Source of the DNA: Bradyrhizobium sp. KBS0727
Lineage (GTDB): Bacteria > Pseudomonadota > Alphaproteobacteria > Rhizobiales > Xanthobacteraceae
Direction of reading: 5' to 3'
Assembly: GCF_005937885.2 (NCBI RefSeq)
Contig: NZ_CP042176.1
Location: 2,475,501 to 2,539,500, forward strand
Length of the DNA stretch: 64,000 bases
Both the position numbers and the translations under genes were made by a program. Under the pieces are notes generated by a model. The model did not search any database. It saw only the letters and a list, made by a program, of their open reading frames with translations, and had not been told where the DNA came from. Positions 63,215-64,000 of the stretch are shown here, in pieces (position 1 is the stretch's first letter; the number at the start of each line of letters is the position of its first letter).

Positions 63215-64000
63215 GTCGATGTTGCGGTTTGAGGGACGACCTTCAATGGCGCCGCGGGCGCAGGCTCACGGCGGGCCGCCCGCGAAATCACTTCATCTTT
63301 CGGTCCAAAGGCCTGTTGCCTGCCATGGAACATCGTCAGCACGAAATCCACCGCAATCAAGGCACTCGAACGGTGGGCGACGATCACAACGATACCACCT
63401 CGCGCTCGAACCCCGAGGATCGCGCGTGTCAGTGCCTCCTCGCCCTCGGCGTCCAGATTCGAATTGGGTTCATCCAGAACGATCAGGAAGGGGTTGCCGT
63501 ATAGCGCGCGGGCCAGCGCCACGCGCTGCTTTTGGCCGGCAGAGAGTGCCGCACCCTGTTCGCCGATCTCGGTGTTATATCCGTCCGGCAGGCTGACGAT
63601 GAGTTGGTGTATGCCGGCTGCGTTCGCGGCGGCGAGCACGGCTTCCATCGGCGGGTCCGGGGTAAATCGCGAAATATTTTCCGCAATCGAGCCCTCGAAC
63701 AGTTCGACGTCCTGCGGCAGGTATCCGATATGGCTCCCCAGCGCTTGTTGCGGCCATTGCTCGAGCGACGCGCCGTCCAGGCGAACAACGCCGCGCGATG
63801 GACGCCAGGCTCCGACGAGCGCGCGCACCAGCGAGGATTTTCCGGATCCACTGGCGCCGATGATGGCCAGCGCACTGCCGGCCTTCAGGAAAAAACTGAC
63901 GTCGGCGACCAGAAGTTTTTCCGACGCGGGCGCCGTCACGGACAGTTTTTCCACCAAAAGCGTCTGGGCAGGCGCCGGCAGTGGAAGCTGAGCCGGGGAG
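63211..64000 (-). CDS. Type I secretion ABC transporter ATPase, PrtD-like (3' part)
   Basis: The frame stays open to the window edge, so only about 262 C-terminal residues are present; the membrane domain is missing. Nucleotide-binding domain: Walker A IGASGSGKSSLVRALVG, signature ALSAGQKQRVALARALYG, Walker B FLIVLDEPNSNLD, H-loop VVIVAHRSSAL. It powers export of the unknown substrate of this type I system; overlap with the hlyD-like gene confirms a transport operon. Confidence 0.92.
   Translation of the reverse strand, partial: SPAQLPLPAPAQTLLVEKLSVTAPASEKLLVADVSFFLKAGSALAIIGASGSGKSSLVRALVGAWRPSRGVVRLDGASLEQWPQQALGSHIGYLPQDVELFEGSIAENISRFTPDPPMEAVLAAANAAGIHQLIVSLPDGYNTEIGEQGAALSAGQKQRVALARALYGNPFLIVLDEPNSNLDAEGEEALTRAILGVRARGGIVVIVAHRSSALIAVDFVLTMFHGRQQAFGPKDEVISRAARREPAPAAPLKVVPQTATST

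Overview
The window looks like chromosomal DNA of a Bradyrhizobium-type alphaproteobacterium (Rhizobiales, Nitrobacteraceae). This rests on the high GC content, a Ros/MucR-type regulator, a TAT-exported beta-helix protein next to its usual small partner (TIGR03808/TIGR03809-like), two ECF sigma modules, the scp/mea methylmalonyl-CoA genes, and many palindromic intergenic repeats of the kind I know from Bradyrhizobium. About 54 protein genes are supported. I see no rRNA, tRNA or CRISPR. Two genes run off the edges: an RND metal-efflux pump on the left and a type I secretion ATPase on the right.

Layout. 1-12.4 kb: end of a CzcA/CusA pump, an amidohydrolase, an FAD oxidase, a minus-strand membrane/hydrolase cluster, a TolC-type outer-membrane protein, an acetyl-CoA hydrolase/transferase and an enoyl-CoA hydratase, with the remains of a glutathione S-transferase between tolC and the CoA enzyme. 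12.4-23 kb: signalling and envelope genes. These are an ECF sigma/NrsF pair, a DUF2336 protein, a membrane diguanylate cyclase, then an ECF sigma / anti-sigma / subtilisin-like protease operon, a possible small RNA, and the TIGR03809/TIGR03808 pair. 23-31.5 kb: a minus-strand metabolic block with methylmalonyl-CoA mutase (both subunits), its GTPase chaperone MeaB, a GFA-family protein, a pyroglutamyl-peptidase-like protein, and the folate genes folP-folB-folK.

31.5-53.5 kb is more mosaic. It holds a tandem GNAT protein, a BBE-type FAD oxidase divergent from a LysR regulator, a HerA-like ATPase coupled to a GT87-like glycosyltransferase, an M20 peptidase, a second LysR gene divergent from a hydrolase, several small proteins, an MFS exporter, a CaCA exchanger, an IS5-family transposase, a cupin protein divergent from a CadC/TPR-type regulator, an orphan amino-acid-type binding protein and an L,D-transpeptidase. 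It ends in about 1.1 kb of non-coding, repeat-rich DNA. 53.5-64 kb returns to core-like genes: a class II aldolase-like protein, a GT-C glycosyltransferase, a proline-rich membrane protein, MucR, SufE, a DUF5330 protein, a PAS histidine kinase overlapping a peptidoglycan-binding protein, and a type I secretion pair (HlyD adaptor plus ABC ATPase).

The most interesting module is the ECF sigma / anti-sigma / S8 protease operon at 17.4-20.5 kb. The extracytoplasmic part of the anti-sigma factor resembles the propeptide-like segment of the adjacent protease, which suggests the protease and the anti-sigma factor may interact directly.
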